From NCBI RefSeq assembly GCF_018223745.1, contig NZ_CP073653.1, positions 4,178,001 to 4,242,000 of the forward strand: a DNA stretch of 64,000 nucleotides, in the 5' to 3' direction. Position numbers and translations under genes: made by a program. Under the pieces are notes generated by a model. That model did no database searches and had not been told where the DNA came from. It worked only from the letters and a program-made list of their open reading frames with translations. This DNA is from Clostridium beijerinckii (GTDB taxonomy: Bacteria; Bacillota; Clostridia; Clostridiales; Clostridiaceae). How positions within the stretch are numbered: position 1 is the first letter of the stretch; the number at the start of each line of letters is the position of its first letter. Below are positions 1 through 8,606 of this stretch, piece after piece.

Positions 1-1182
1 AGCTCCTGTCTGTACAGCAGCTGTTCCATTATATTTTCCAAAGTCAAGAATCCATCCGAGAATTGCAGTACCAAGGCCACCCCCTAATTTCATTCCAAAA
101 CTTACACAACTGTTAATTAATCCATCTGCACGTATTCCTGTTTTCCATTCTCCATAATCTACAGCATCTGCAACAATTGCGAAAATTCCAACTATTAGAG
201 GCGCCATACCAAACCCTTTTATAATGCTTCCTGCCATAACAAGCTCATAAGAAGCAGGATTAATTGCCATAATAATAACACCTACTAATTTCACTAGAAA
301 TCCAAACATCATAACTTTCCATTTACCAAATTTACTTATGAACTTAGGTAAAAGTGCAAATCCAACTATCATAGGTGCATAAAGTGCTAAAGTAAGCATC
401 CCCATTAAATTAGCATTATTTAATACATAAGTTGTATAATAAAGAGTAGCTCCTGAAAATAACCCCATATCTGTATAAATAATAATAAACATAATCGCTA
501 TAAGTAAAAAATATTTATTTTTCATCAAGGAACCAATTCCTACTTTTAACTTGAATTTTTCTCCCTTTTCATCCTGATTTCTTTCTTTTGTAAATGCAAA
601 TGTTATGAATAGAAATGCACATGAAATTATTCCATAAATAACTGCAAGTTTTGACCATCCATACTTTTCAACCAATGGATTTGTAATCATTGATAATATA
701 ATAGTAAATGAAATAACAAAAACAAATCGAATTGAGCTCAAAACTGAACGTTCTTGTATGTTACTTGATATTCTTGATAGCAATGTGCAATATGACAAAT
801 TTGAGGCCGTGTATACAATTGACACTAAAAATATATAAGTGATATATGCATAAATCAGCTTTCCACCATTGCTGAGCCCCATAGGAACATTAAACAATAA
901 TATCAAACCAATCCCCATAAATGGTGCACTCCATAAAATCCAAGGTCTTGTTTTCCCCCACCTTGTATTAGTTTTATCAATAAGTGCTCCAATTGATAAA
1001 TCTGTTACACCATCTAAAAGTCTCGCAATCAGCATTAGTGTCCCAACTGCTGCTACTCCAAGTCCAACGCTATTAGTATAATATATCATCAAAAAAGAAG
1101 TAATTGGCACATACACAAAGTTACATCCTACATCGCCTATTGAATAAAAAATCTTTTCTTTTAAATTAATTTTTTCTTCCAT
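1..1182 (-). CDS. GPH-family sugar:cation symporter, 3' part cut by window edge
   Basis: I translated this frame by hand; it stays open from the start codon to position 1 (394 codons). The N-terminus (MEEKINLKEKIFYSIGDVG) and the stretch with R-LLDG-TD--IG---D-T-T-WGK-RPW are typical of glycoside-pentoside-hexuronide (MelB-like) symporters, which import sugars with Na+ or H+ through 12 membrane helices; long hydrophobic segments follow throughout. The ATG at 1182 is chosen because AAAGGA lies 12 nt upstream; in-frame ATGs at 1194 and 1203 are alternatives. It lies downstream of an AraC regulator and a GH3 glycosidase on the same strand, so it probably imports the glycoside they handle. Substrate is not readable from sequence. 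Confidence 0.88.
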   Translation of the reverse strand, partial: MEEKINLKEKIFYSIGDVGCNFVYVPITSFLMIYYTNSVGLGVAAVGTLMLIARLLDGVTDLSIGALIDKTNTRWGKTRPWILWSAPFMGIGLILLFNVPMGLSNGGKLIYAYITYIFLVSIVYTASNLSYCTLLSRISSNIQERSVLSSIRFVFVISFTIILSMITNPLVEKYGWSKLAVIYGIISCAFLFITFAFTKERNQDEKGEKFKLKVGIGSLMKNKYFLLIAIMFIIIYTDMGLFSGATLYYTTYVLNNANLMGMLTLALYAPMIVGFALLPKFISKFGKWKVMMFGFLVKLVGVIIMAINPASYELVMAGSIIKGFGMAPLIVGIFAIVADAVDYGEWKTGIRADGLINSCVSFGMKLGGGLGTAILGWILDFGKYNGTAAVQTGA

Positions 1183-1413
1183 AAAAATACTCATTCCTTT
1201 CATAGTACTCAATATATAAAGTAATTAAACGATTACTCCAAGAATATATATGTTCTAATTAATGATGCACATTTATCAATAAATAATAAATGCTGAAATT
1301 TTTTTGAGTTTTCAATAATTCCTATTCAAAAAGCATTGAATTCTAATTAAAACTTATATATTATAAAAATATGACTTGATATGGCAGAGTAAAGTAATTA
1401 TATTTTTATGTAC

Positions 1414-1449
1414 AGTTAATATTAACTAATCAACCAACTAATATTAACT
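1414..1449. promoter_or_regulatory. Tandem palindromic operator candidate upstream of the GPH transporter
   Basis: AGTTAATATTAACT (1414-1427) is a perfect 14-bp palindrome. A near copy, AACTAATATTAACT, lies at 1436-1449, so the centres are 22 bp apart (two helical turns). A TATAAT -10 for the minus strand lies at 1360-1365 with no good -35. This is the geometry expected of an activator-dependent promoter, and the AraC-family gene at 3573-4505 is the obvious candidate. A longer imperfect inverted repeat (ATGGCAGAGT near 1381, ACTCTGTCAT near 1471) encloses the sites. Function is inferred. Confidence 0.45.
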
Positions 1450-1500
1450 ATCATTAAACTAATACTTTTCACTCTGTCATTTCATTTGTATTTGAGACAA

Positions 1501-3570
1501 TTACAATGTAACTTTTCCCATGTGTAGATCTGAATCTGCGCTGCTGCTTCCTATATACGCCTCATACTCCATTTTCTCTAATTCCATTTGTTCTGTTTTT
1601 GGATTATACCAGCAAAGCTCCTCTTTAGGGCAAGTTATTGTAACTTCCTTGCTTTCTCCTGGCTGTAAATTTACACGAGCAAAACCTCTTAACAATTTTA
1701 CAGGTCTCTCTACAGATGAATTTTTGAATCCGACATACATTTGTACGACTTCATCCCCTGCCATTTTTCCTATATTTTTAACAGTACATTTAGCGATAAC
1801 ACTATCATCAGATGCATCAAAATTTGCATCACTAAAATCAAACTTAGTATAAGATAGTCCAAATCCATATGGTACAGATGGTTTTATGCCTTCCTTTTCT
1901 AACTTTGTATATCCATGATAGTAATCATACCATTGAGATGTTGTATCCCAATTTACTTGTGGAAGATCACTTTCTTTAAATGGAATTACATATGGTAGTT
2001 TTCCACTTGGATTAACATCTCCAAATATAATCTCTCCTATTGCAGTTCCGCCTTCCATACCTGGATAATATGCCATCATTATAGCTCCAACGCTTTCTTT
2101 CCACTCTTCCATCATTATCATATTTCCACCAATTAACACGGCTATAGAATTGGTGTTAACAGGACCTACTTCCTGTATTAATTTAATTTCATTTTCATGA
2201 AGACCTAACGAATTTTTTCTATCGCCACCTACTGCTCCTGTGTAAGATTCAAATTCATCTTCTGATATATATTCACCTTCATCGTCATAGTTATATCCAA
2301 CTACAAATATAACTGCATCTGCATCTTTAGCTAATTCTTTTGCATGTTCCAAATTTTCGCCATTATAATATACAACCTGCGCTTTAGGTGCTGCATTTGC
2401 AATTCCTTGTAATGGTGTTATAACATAAGCTGGTCTTACCTGACTTGAACCATGATCTCCTATTACTTCCTTATCGCCTAACTTTCCTAACACAACAATT
2501 TTTCTTGCTTTATCTTTGTTTAATGGTAATACATTATTTTCATTCTTAATTAATGTAATCCCCTCTCTTGCTGCCTGAAGTGCAAGTTTAATGTGATCTT
2601 CACATCCAATTAAACTCTCATCATATTCATTTGAATAAGCATCTTCAAATGCTAGCAATGTACGCACGATACGTAATGCAGATTCATTAATTTTACTTTC
2701 TTTTACTTGTCCGTTTTTTACTGCCGCTACTAATTTATCTCCAAAAAACTGAGTACAGCACATTTCCATATCTTGTCCGCCATTAGCTGCTTCAACCGTA
2801 TCTCTGACTCCCCAGATAAAGTCACTCATAACAAATCCATCAAAATCCCATTCCTTTTTCAATACTTGATTTAATAAGTAATCATGATGTCCACAATGAG
2901 TTCCTTTGTATAAATTATAAGAACTCATAATAGCTGCTGCACCTGCTTCAACACATTTCTTAAAATGAGGAAGAAATACTTCTCTCTCAGTACGTTTATC
3001 ACATTCAACATTTACCTTAAATCTGGAAATTTCCATTTGGTTAAAAGCAAAATGTTTTACACATGCGATTACATTTTCGTCTTGTACACCTTTAACTAAT
3101 GCTCGTCCCATTTCCCCTAAGTGAAAAGATTCTTCACCATAAGTTTCTTGGCTTCTTCCCCAGCCTGGATTATACGGAAGATTAATACATACTCCTGCAA
3201 ATAAGTTACCTTTATACCCATGAACTTCTTTACCTATAGCATTACCTATTTTTTCTTCTAATGCTGTATCAAATGTTGCACCTCTAAGCATTGATACTGG
3301 AAAACATGTGCTTTTTCCTGCACTACAAACTACACCCCTTGGCCCATCACAGAAAAGCATAGGAGGCACATTATTCTTCTCTATTCCTCCTGCTGGATAA
3401 GGATAACTATTATAATGTTTTTGCTCATCAGCATCTCTCAAATCAGAGAGCATATCATTAAGAGTAACATTTCCACCCATTAAGGAAACCTTTTCTTCTA
3501 AAGTTAAAGAGTTAACTATTTCCTTTGCCTTTTCAGTATAAGATAATCTTTTTAATTTAGTACATTTCAT
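1501..3570 (-). CDS. Glycoside hydrolase family 3 (beta-glucosidase-like), cytoplasmic
   Basis: 689 residues without a signal peptide. It has the GH3 layout: an N-terminal TIM-barrel domain with DGPRG (about 75-79), KHF (172-174) and the catalytic nucleophile Asp250 in GFVMSDF; then the alpha/beta sandwich domain (about 345-560, with EGG-A motifs); then a C-terminal fibronectin-III-like domain. GH3 enzymes release terminal beta-linked sugars with retention of configuration. It starts 2 bases after the stop of the AraC gene, with AAGGAG placed before the ATG, so the two are co-transcribed. A glycoside imported by the GPH transporter is the likely substrate; beta-glucoside versus beta-xyloside cannot be decided here. 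Confidence 0.9.
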   Translation of the reverse strand: MKCTKLKRLSYTEKAKEIVNSLTLEEKVSLMGGNVTLNDMLSDLRDADEQKHYNSYPYPAGGIEKNNVPPMLFCDGPRGVVCSAGKSTCFPVSMLRGATFDTALEEKIGNAIGKEVHGYKGNLFAGVCINLPYNPGWGRSQETYGEESFHLGEMGRALVKGVQDENVIACVKHFAFNQMEISRFKVNVECDKRTEREVFLPHFKKCVEAGAAAIMSSYNLYKGTHCGHHDYLLNQVLKKEWDFDGFVMSDFIWGVRDTVEAANGGQDMEMCCTQFFGDKLVAAVKNGQVKESKINESALRIVRTLLAFEDAYSNEYDESLIGCEDHIKLALQAAREGITLIKNENNVLPLNKDKARKIVVLGKLGDKEVIGDHGSSQVRPAYVITPLQGIANAAPKAQVVYYNGENLEHAKELAKDADAVIFVVGYNYDDEGEYISEDEFESYTGAVGGDRKNSLGLHENEIKLIQEVGPVNTNSIAVLIGGNMIMMEEWKESVGAIMMAYYPGMEGGTAIGEIIFGDVNPSGKLPYVIPFKESDLPQVNWDTTSQWYDYYHGYTKLEKEGIKPSVPYGFGLSYTKFDFSDANFDASDDSVIAKCTVKNIGKMAGDEVVQMYVGFKNSSVERPVKLLRGFARVNLQPGESKEVTITCPKEELCWYNPKTEQMELEKMEYEAYIGSSSADSDLHMGKVTL

Positions 3571-3572
3571 TT

Positions 3573-4505
3573 TTACATATCTCCTTTACAATATTTTTCT
3601 AATAAATTAATAGATTCTTTAAAATCAAAACGCAAATAGCCTTGTACATTAGGATCCGCATTTAAACTTGCCCCACTTTTTCGGTATTCAGCAGGGGTCA
3701 CACCTATTTCTTTTTTAAAAGCTCTGTAAAAAGTACTTTCAGAATAAAAGCCACAATCATTTGCTATAAAGCTAATTGACTTGTTTGAAAACTTAAGCAT
3801 ATATTTAGAAGCCTCTATTTTGCTGCTAAGTACTAAATCTTTAGGTGATAATCCAATGTTTGCCTTTAAGAAACGATAAACTGATTTCTCGCACAATCCT
3901 ATAAATTTATATAGTTCATCTAATACTGTATCTTTTGTACAGTTTTTTTGGATAAAGTTTATTACCTGCATGAGCAATTCTGTGTTTTCTGTTTCTTTCA
4001 AATCTACAGCTTTTTGATGAATATCATATAATGTGAATTCAAATAAGTCCGCTATTAACATATAAACTAAAGATTTTACCCTATAAGTGTTAAATATTTC
4101 ATCACTCTGACTTTCAAGTCCAATTTTAGCAGCATTAGCAACGTATGCATCATATCCGTTCTTAGGCTTTTTATCATTAAGCTTGCTGTTTAAGTAAAAA
4201 TAATACGATCTATTATCATCTTTTGTATTTTTGAATAAATTCTCATTCATCTGAATAAATAAGCATAAATTCTCTTCCTTAGTACGTTGTAATTCATGTA
4301 CTGCTTTTGAATTTAATAACACAATATCCCCTGCTTCCAAAACCGTTATCTTGGGGCTTGCATTTACTATTAGGGATCCTTTCAGAACTAAAATTAATTC
4401 ATAATCATAATGCCAATGAAAACTAGAATGTTCAATTGATGTTACAAACACCTTTGCTGGATATTTCTCTTCATGCTCAATTGTTTCAAAAATATATGAA
4501 CTCAT
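3573..4505 (-). CDS. AraC-family transcriptional regulator with N-terminal cupin
   Basis: 310 residues. The N-terminal half (about 15-110) has the cupin pattern of sugar-sensing AraC regulators (HWHYDYELILVLKG, then LEAGDIVLLNS). The C-terminal 100 residues carry two helix-turn-helix motifs, the second ending in the signature FYRAFKKEIGVTPAEYRKS. A strong GGGGGAA ribosome site precedes the ATG. It is the first gene of the araC-GH3 unit and probably activates that unit and the GPH transporter gene, possibly through the tandem palindromes at 1414-1449. The inducer is unknown. Confidence 0.9.
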   Translation of the reverse strand: MSSYIFETIEHEEKYPAKVFVTSIEHSSFHWHYDYELILVLKGSLIVNASPKITVLEAGDIVLLNSKAVHELQRTKEENLCLFIQMNENLFKNTKDDNRSYYFYLNSKLNDKKPKNGYDAYVANAAKIGLESQSDEIFNTYRVKSLVYMLIADLFEFTLYDIHQKAVDLKETENTELLMQVINFIQKNCTKDTVLDELYKFIGLCEKSVYRFLKANIGLSPKDLVLSSKIEASKYMLKFSNKSISFIANDCGFYSESTFYRAFKKEIGVTPAEYRKSGASLNADPNVQGYLRFDFKESINLLEKYCKGDM

Positions 4506-4647
4506 ATTTCCCCCATTTCATGATATACTATAACCGCTTTGTAAATATTTACACTTTGATTATAAGTTATATCAAAATATATTTGTTATCATTTTTGTAC
4601 AAATTCTATTTCATTTTCAGACTAATCATATTATAACTGAATCATAT

Positions 4648-4680
4648 AAGGCACATGAAAATAAATTAAATATTTCATAT
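4648..4680 (+). repeat. Half copy of the second dispersed repeat family
   Basis: AAGGCACATGAAAATAAATT resembles the left terminus of the 161-bp palindromic repeat at 31317-31477 (AGGAACATGAAAATAAATAA). No matching right terminus was found nearby, so this looks like a decayed or solo end. The rest of the 4506-4920 gap holds only the short frame listed separately and AT-rich promoter-like sequence. Confidence 0.4.
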
Positions 4681-4834
4681 TATGTATAGAGAATCCATAA
4701 GCTAATAAACTGTATAAGAACTTAACTAATTCCCTAATTTCTAGCTATTCTTAATCATAATAAAAAAATGCAACAATAATTTATCTTTAAAGTCTCAAAC
4801 CCAATAATTTGGAAATTTATGATAAAATATTATT

Positions 4835-4906
4835 ATGCGAAAAAGAAATATTATAAATTTAACAGAAGATGGAATTAGCCTTTTATTAGAATCTATTAAA
4901 AAGTAA
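4835..4906 (+). other. Short open frame (23 codons), possible gene remnant
   Basis: The frame reads MRKRNIINLTEDGISLLLES and ends IKK-stop, 14 bases before the next gene. It has no clear ribosome binding site. Its composition looks like protein rather than random AT-rich sequence, so it may be the trace of a decayed gene. I recognise no family and assign no function. Confidence 0.25.
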
Positions 4907-4920
4907 AGGATGTATTTTAT

Positions 4921-5325
4921 ATGTTAAATGTAAAGAAAATATTATTAGGTGTAGTTTGTCTTATTGTTATCACAGTTATCATCGTTGGAGGAAAATATCT
5001 AATCTCTGTTAGAAATTATCAAACAACAATTAGAGGATTAACAATTAACAACGTAGATTTATCGAAGATTTCCGATGGAAAATATATTGGTTCATATGAT
5101 GTTAATTTAATTAGCGCAAAAGTTTCAGTTACAGTTAAAAACCACAAGATTGAAAATATAGATTTACTAGAACATAAAACCGATAGAGGCAAGCCTGCAG
5201 AAGTTATTCCAAGCATGGTAGTTAAAGCACAAAGTTTACAAGTAGATACTGTTTCAGGAGCAACAAATAGCAGTAAAACAATTTTAAAGGCTATTGAAAA
5301 CGCACTAAAGCCTAATCAAAAATAA
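4921..5325 (+). CDS. Membrane-anchored FMN-binding domain protein (covalent flavin type)
   Basis: 134 residues: an N-terminal membrane helix (about 6-26) followed by an extracytoplasmic FMN_bind domain. The motif DTVSGAT near the C-terminus fits the D-x-x-S/T-G-A-T/S flavinylation signature, in which ApbE attaches FMN to the last Thr through a phosphoester. Such proteins (RnfG/NqrC-like and small electron shuttles) pass electrons outside the membrane. AAAGGATG lies about 11 nt before the ATG. It is a lone gene, with a bidirectional terminator after it and no apbE or other redox gene beside it; its partner is not visible. Confidence 0.82.
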   Translation: MLNVKKILLGVVCLIVITVIIVGGKYLISVRNYQTTIRGLTINNVDLSKISDGKYIGSYDVNLISAKVSVTVKNHKIENIDLLEHKTDRGKPAEVIPSMVVKAQSLQVDTVSGATNSSKTILKAIENALKPNQK

Positions 5326-5343
5326 AAATATATCAATAAAAGA

Positions 5344-5409
5344 GGCTGTAGATAGATTTCGTTTTTACACAAATTTATCTACAGCCCAAAGCATAATCTT
5401 TAAAATCGA
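5344..5409. terminator. Bidirectional terminator with the conserved tail
   Basis: GGCTGTAGATA (5344-5354) pairs with TATCTACAGCC (5377-5387), between convergent genes ending at 5325 and 5478. It is followed by AAAGCATAATCTTTAAAATC, which matches the tail seen after other hairpins in this window (for example 47750-47772). Confidence 0.7.
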
Positions 5410-5477
5410 ATACGCATAATTTAGTTCCATATCCGTTATAAACATTCTATTTCACAGAACTTTTATCCCTCATTACC

Positions 5478-5951
5478 TTACTTAACAATATTGACTATGT
5501 TAGCTTGTCCTGCATCAACCTGTATATCGCCATTAACCAGTTCACATATCTCGCCACTAGTAAATATAACTATCACATCAGTTGATGGAACTTTATCTTT
5601 TATTTCTTCTATATCAAATTCCAAAAGCTTATCACCTATTTTTATCTTTTGCCCTTCTCTAACAAATGTTTTGAATCCTTTACCATTGAGTTTGACTGTA
5701 TCAATACCAACATGAATTAGAATTTCAGCTCCATTATTTGCTTTTAGACCTATTGCATGCAAAGTTGGAAAAATCATTGATACTACACCAACTATAGGTG
5801 AATACACAACACCTTGTTTAGGCTCAATTGCAAAACCGTCACCTAAAGCTTTAGACGCAAATACCTCATCTATTACAGATGTTACTGGCTTTAGTTTTCC
5901 CTCCGTTGGTGACACTATTTTGAACTTTGTCCTATTAAATAAATTAAACAT
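5478..5951 (-). CDS. PTS glucose-type EIIA protein (Crr-like)
   Basis: 157 residues, a single IIA-Glc domain. GDGFAIEP, the residues around GVVYSPIVGVV and the active-site HVGIDTVKLNGKGF (phosphorylated His in HVG) are clear. It takes phosphate from HPr and passes it to an EIIB domain. The sucrose-type EIIBC at 10767-12161 has no IIA domain of its own, so this stand-alone IIA is a likely donor for it. It lies downstream of the PRD regulator and HAD genes on the same strand, after a 109-bp gap. In Firmicutes such proteins can also serve several EIIBC permeases. Confidence 0.92.
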   Translation of the reverse strand: MFNLFNRTKFKIVSPTEGKLKPVTSVIDEVFASKALGDGFAIEPKQGVVYSPIVGVVSMIFPTLHAIGLKANNGAEILIHVGIDTVKLNGKGFKTFVREGQKIKIGDKLLEFDIEEIKDKVPSTDVIVIFTSGEICELVNGDIQVDAGQANIVNIVK

Positions 5952-6060
5952 ATTTTCCAGCCTTCCTTTTATAAACTACTTTTTTCTATATTTATTGCAC
6001 CGCTAATTCCTATCTCTAGACTTTTGCACCACTTAGAAAATCATAAATACAATATATAAG

Positions 6061-6918
6061 TTAACTAAATTGCAAATTTTTATCTAAAATTCGCAATATT
6101 GCCTCTGCCACTCCATTTTTATCATTGTCTAGTGTAATGAAATCTGCTTTAGCTTTAATATCTTCACTTGCATTTCCCATTGCAATGCCAATTCCCGCCA
6201 TCTGAAGCATCTCTATATCATTATTATTATCTCCAATAGCAGCTATTTCCTTCAAATCTATTTCTAGCAATTCAGTTAGTTTCTCCAGACCAGCCCCCTT
6301 ATTTGCGCTATGAATGTTAATCTCAAGATTATCCTCTACAGATGAGGTTATTTTAACTTTATCATTTATAGATAACAAACTATTATATACTTCATTTTTC
6401 ATATCATCTTTTAAAAATGGAATATTTATTTTTTCTACACATTTTATCCATTCACATTCTGATCTATCATCAACTACCGAAAAAATATTCTTTATTAAAT
6501 TATGACTGTCTGACATAAGATTTAAGCATTTTTCTGATAATCCATATTTAACGGGATTTATAAAAACCTCTTCATCTATATAAGCATTCCCGTTAGAATA
6601 AAACTCAACAACGATTGGATAATCCTTAATTATTTTAATTATCTTCTTTAAAATATCTATAGTAATAAAGTTAGAAAAAACTATTTCATTTTTTCTTAAA
6701 TTTACTACAGCCGCTCCATTTGAAGATATTGCATATGTAATTTCCTCTATTGATTTTATCTCATCACATATTAATCCAACACTTCTCCCAGTTGCCAAAA
6801 CCACCTGAACTCCCTTTTCAATCGCCATTTTAATTGCAGTAAGAGTTTTGTCACTTATATAACCACAACTGTTTAATACTGTCCCGTCTAAATCCAATGC
6901 TATAAGTTTAATCTTCAT
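6061..6918 (-). CDS. HAD-superfamily hydrolase, Cof type IIB
   Basis: 285 residues with the four HAD motifs: DLDGTVLNS at the N-terminus (nucleophile Asp in DLDGT), ATGRS (motif II), a conserved Lys (motif III) and GDNNNDIEML (motif IV). The Cof/YidA branch hydrolyses sugar phosphates, FMN precursors and similar small phosphates. The ATG overlaps the end of the PRD regulator gene by 11 bases, so translation is coupled. Its place in a PTS locus suggests a sugar-phosphate phosphatase role, which is inference. Confidence 0.9.
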   Translation of the reverse strand: MKIKLIALDLDGTVLNSCGYISDKTLTAIKMAIEKGVQVVLATGRSVGLICDEIKSIEEITYAISSNGAAVVNLRKNEIVFSNFITIDILKKIIKIIKDYPIVVEFYSNGNAYIDEEVFINPVKYGLSEKCLNLMSDSHNLIKNIFSVVDDRSECEWIKCVEKINIPFLKDDMKNEVYNSLLSINDKVKITSSVEDNLEINIHSANKGAGLEKLTELLEIDLKEIAAIGDNNNDIEMLQMAGIGIAMGNASEDIKAKADFITLDNDKNGVAEAILRILDKNLQFS

Positions 6919-8386
6919 TTACACCTCCATGATAGTTTATTAAAAATTCCTGTATTCTCTTAATATTTTCTTCCTGCAATACATAGTTAATATAAATAAT
7001 CTTAGTTTTACTTGGTAATGTAACATTAAATAATCGTATTGGAGTAAAAATCACATCTACATCTATGGAGTACTGTCTTATATAATTCAAAGAGAAACTT
7101 CCTATTATTTCGATTTTATCACCACAGTAATTATTGATTTGTTTTGCCATACTCGAAGCTGCACTTTGTCCAATATCACTTATTATTATTGCTTTTATTT
7201 TTGTTTGGGCAAAAGCTCCCATATAAAGTATAATAAAACCCAATTCTTCTTCTTGAATCTTATAACCATACTTATCAAAAATTAGTTTATATAATATATC
7301 TGCCATTTCTGTTTGAAGCTTATATAATTCCTTTGCATTTCTTATAGATGCATTGTGCTCAAAATGTCCTTGTTCTGAACGATAAAGCATTTTATCTATA
7401 TGTATGCTTAACATTTTCTTTAACTCTGGATTTTTTAAATAGCTACAATTATATTTTTTATCTACTATCGATAAAAATTCTTCTGTTAACTCCGCGATTT
7501 CTTTTCTTGGCTCCAATTTAACACATTCATCATATAATACTCTTTTAGTTAAAAGGCAATCTTTTAAAAAGTTTCTATCACACTCAGATATTCTAATATC
7601 ATTTTGAATTAAAAGTCCCTCAATTTCATTTATAATATCTTCAAATACTTGAGGATACTGTCTACTAGTTTCTGGTTCTAAAAGTAATCCTGCCTTATTA
7701 CGATATATCATTATAAATAAATCTAACAAAAATCCTTCTACCGATTTATCAATTAGAATCAAATTATTTTTATATAAAATAACCGGTAATTCCTTTTGCA
7801 AAATTTCATATATTTTGCTATATGACTCTCCAAACTGAAATTTCAAAACTTTATACATTAAAATAGATCCAAATGTTTTATAATTTAATGTTTCAGATAA
7901 TATATGCCTTATGCTTCTTTCTTTTCCACGGAAATAGATGCCTTTTTTTGTTCTTTCAATATTAAGTCCATTAAAATTTCGTAAATATTCATCAATTTCC
8001 TTTAGAGTTTTTATCATTACTGTTTTTGATACATACATAATATCTGCTAAGTTCTGAACTGAAATAGGCTCTTTTATAAATGTCAAATATATAAAAGTAA
8101 ATAAAAATCTTTCTCCAGGTGTTTCTGGCAATTCTACCTTCTTCAAACTCAAAATCATATTATTTAAAAATTCATAAAACTGAGTTCTCTCTCCCTTAAG
8201 AATAAAATAACCTCTAGCTGAAGACGAGTTTATCCTCATATCTTTATGTCTTAATATATCATTTATCTCATGTATTTCCATCCTGACAGTCCTTAAGCTG
8301 ATACCTAACTTTTCCATAAATTCATTGGGTCGCACATATTCATTATGTAATAAATCTCTAAGCATAATTACTTGTCTTGATTTCAT
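6908..8386 (-). CDS. PRD-domain transcriptional regulator (BglG/LicR/MtlR type activator)
   Basis: 492 residues. An N-terminal helix-turn-helix (about 1-60) and a second Mga-like HTH (about 80-150) precede two PTS regulation domains (about 170-390), followed by an EIIB-like domain (AIIISDIGQSAASSMAKQI; about 400-480). There is no RNA-binding CAT domain, so it is a DNA-binding activator rather than an antiterminator, and no C-terminal EIIA domain, so it is shorter than LicR or MtlR. PRDs are phosphorylated by HPr or EIIB and set activity according to sugar flux. GTGGAGG precedes the ATG. It probably controls the upstream scr-type genes. Confidence 0.88.
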   Translation of the reverse strand: MKSRQVIMLRDLLHNEYVRPNEFMEKLGISLRTVRMEIHEINDILRHKDMRINSSSARGYFILKGERTQFYEFLNNMILSLKKVELPETPGERFLFTFIYLTFIKEPISVQNLADIMYVSKTVMIKTLKEIDEYLRNFNGLNIERTKKGIYFRGKERSIRHILSETLNYKTFGSILMYKVLKFQFGESYSKIYEILQKELPVILYKNNLILIDKSVEGFLLDLFIMIYRNKAGLLLEPETSRQYPQVFEDIINEIEGLLIQNDIRISECDRNFLKDCLLTKRVLYDECVKLEPRKEIAELTEEFLSIVDKKYNCSYLKNPELKKMLSIHIDKMLYRSEQGHFEHNASIRNAKELYKLQTEMADILYKLIFDKYGYKIQEEELGFIILYMGAFAQTKIKAIIISDIGQSAASSMAKQINNYCGDKIEIIGSFSLNYIRQYSIDVDVIFTPIRLFNVTLPSKTKIIYINYVLQEENIKRIQEFLINYHGGVNED

Positions 8387-8423
8387 AAATCCTCCACTTT
8401 TATAATATAATCATCTTTTTTTG

Positions 8424-8453
8424 CTACAACATTAGATAATATGTTTTATGCAT
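8424..8453 (-). other. Possible 9-residue leader peptide upstream of the PRD regulator
   Basis: ATG at 8453 is preceded by a strong GGAGGAAAAA, and the frame reads MHKTYYLML then TAG. It lies between a TATAAT-like -10 near 8496 and the regulator start at 8386. The good ribosome site on so short a frame is the only reason to list it; it could be chance. Confidence 0.2.
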
Positions 8454-8567
8454 TTTTTCCTCCATATATTTGTTGTACAAGACTCTTTACTATATTATAT
8501 ACGAAAGATAGGTCACATGAAAAAATAGATATATATTTTAACAGTTCTTAAAAATATTTTTTAAAGA

Positions 8568-8597
8568 ATTTCCCTCACCATAAATAATGAGGGAAAT
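8568..8597 (-). terminator. Terminator after the GH3 gene
   Basis: ATTTCCCTCA (8568-8577) pairs with TGAGGGAAAT (8588-8597) just after the GH3 stop at 8607. On the minus strand the stem is followed by an A/T-rich run. It separates the sugar genes from the PRD regulator unit, although read-through is possible. Confidence 0.7.
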
Positions 8598-8606
8598 GCT
8601 TAAATT

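Noticed and set aside
1520..1852. Open frame antisense to the GH3 gene (and many similar frames over other genes)
   Set aside because: Long frames opposite well-conserved genes are expected from codon usage; none has a ribosome site or recognisable protein features.
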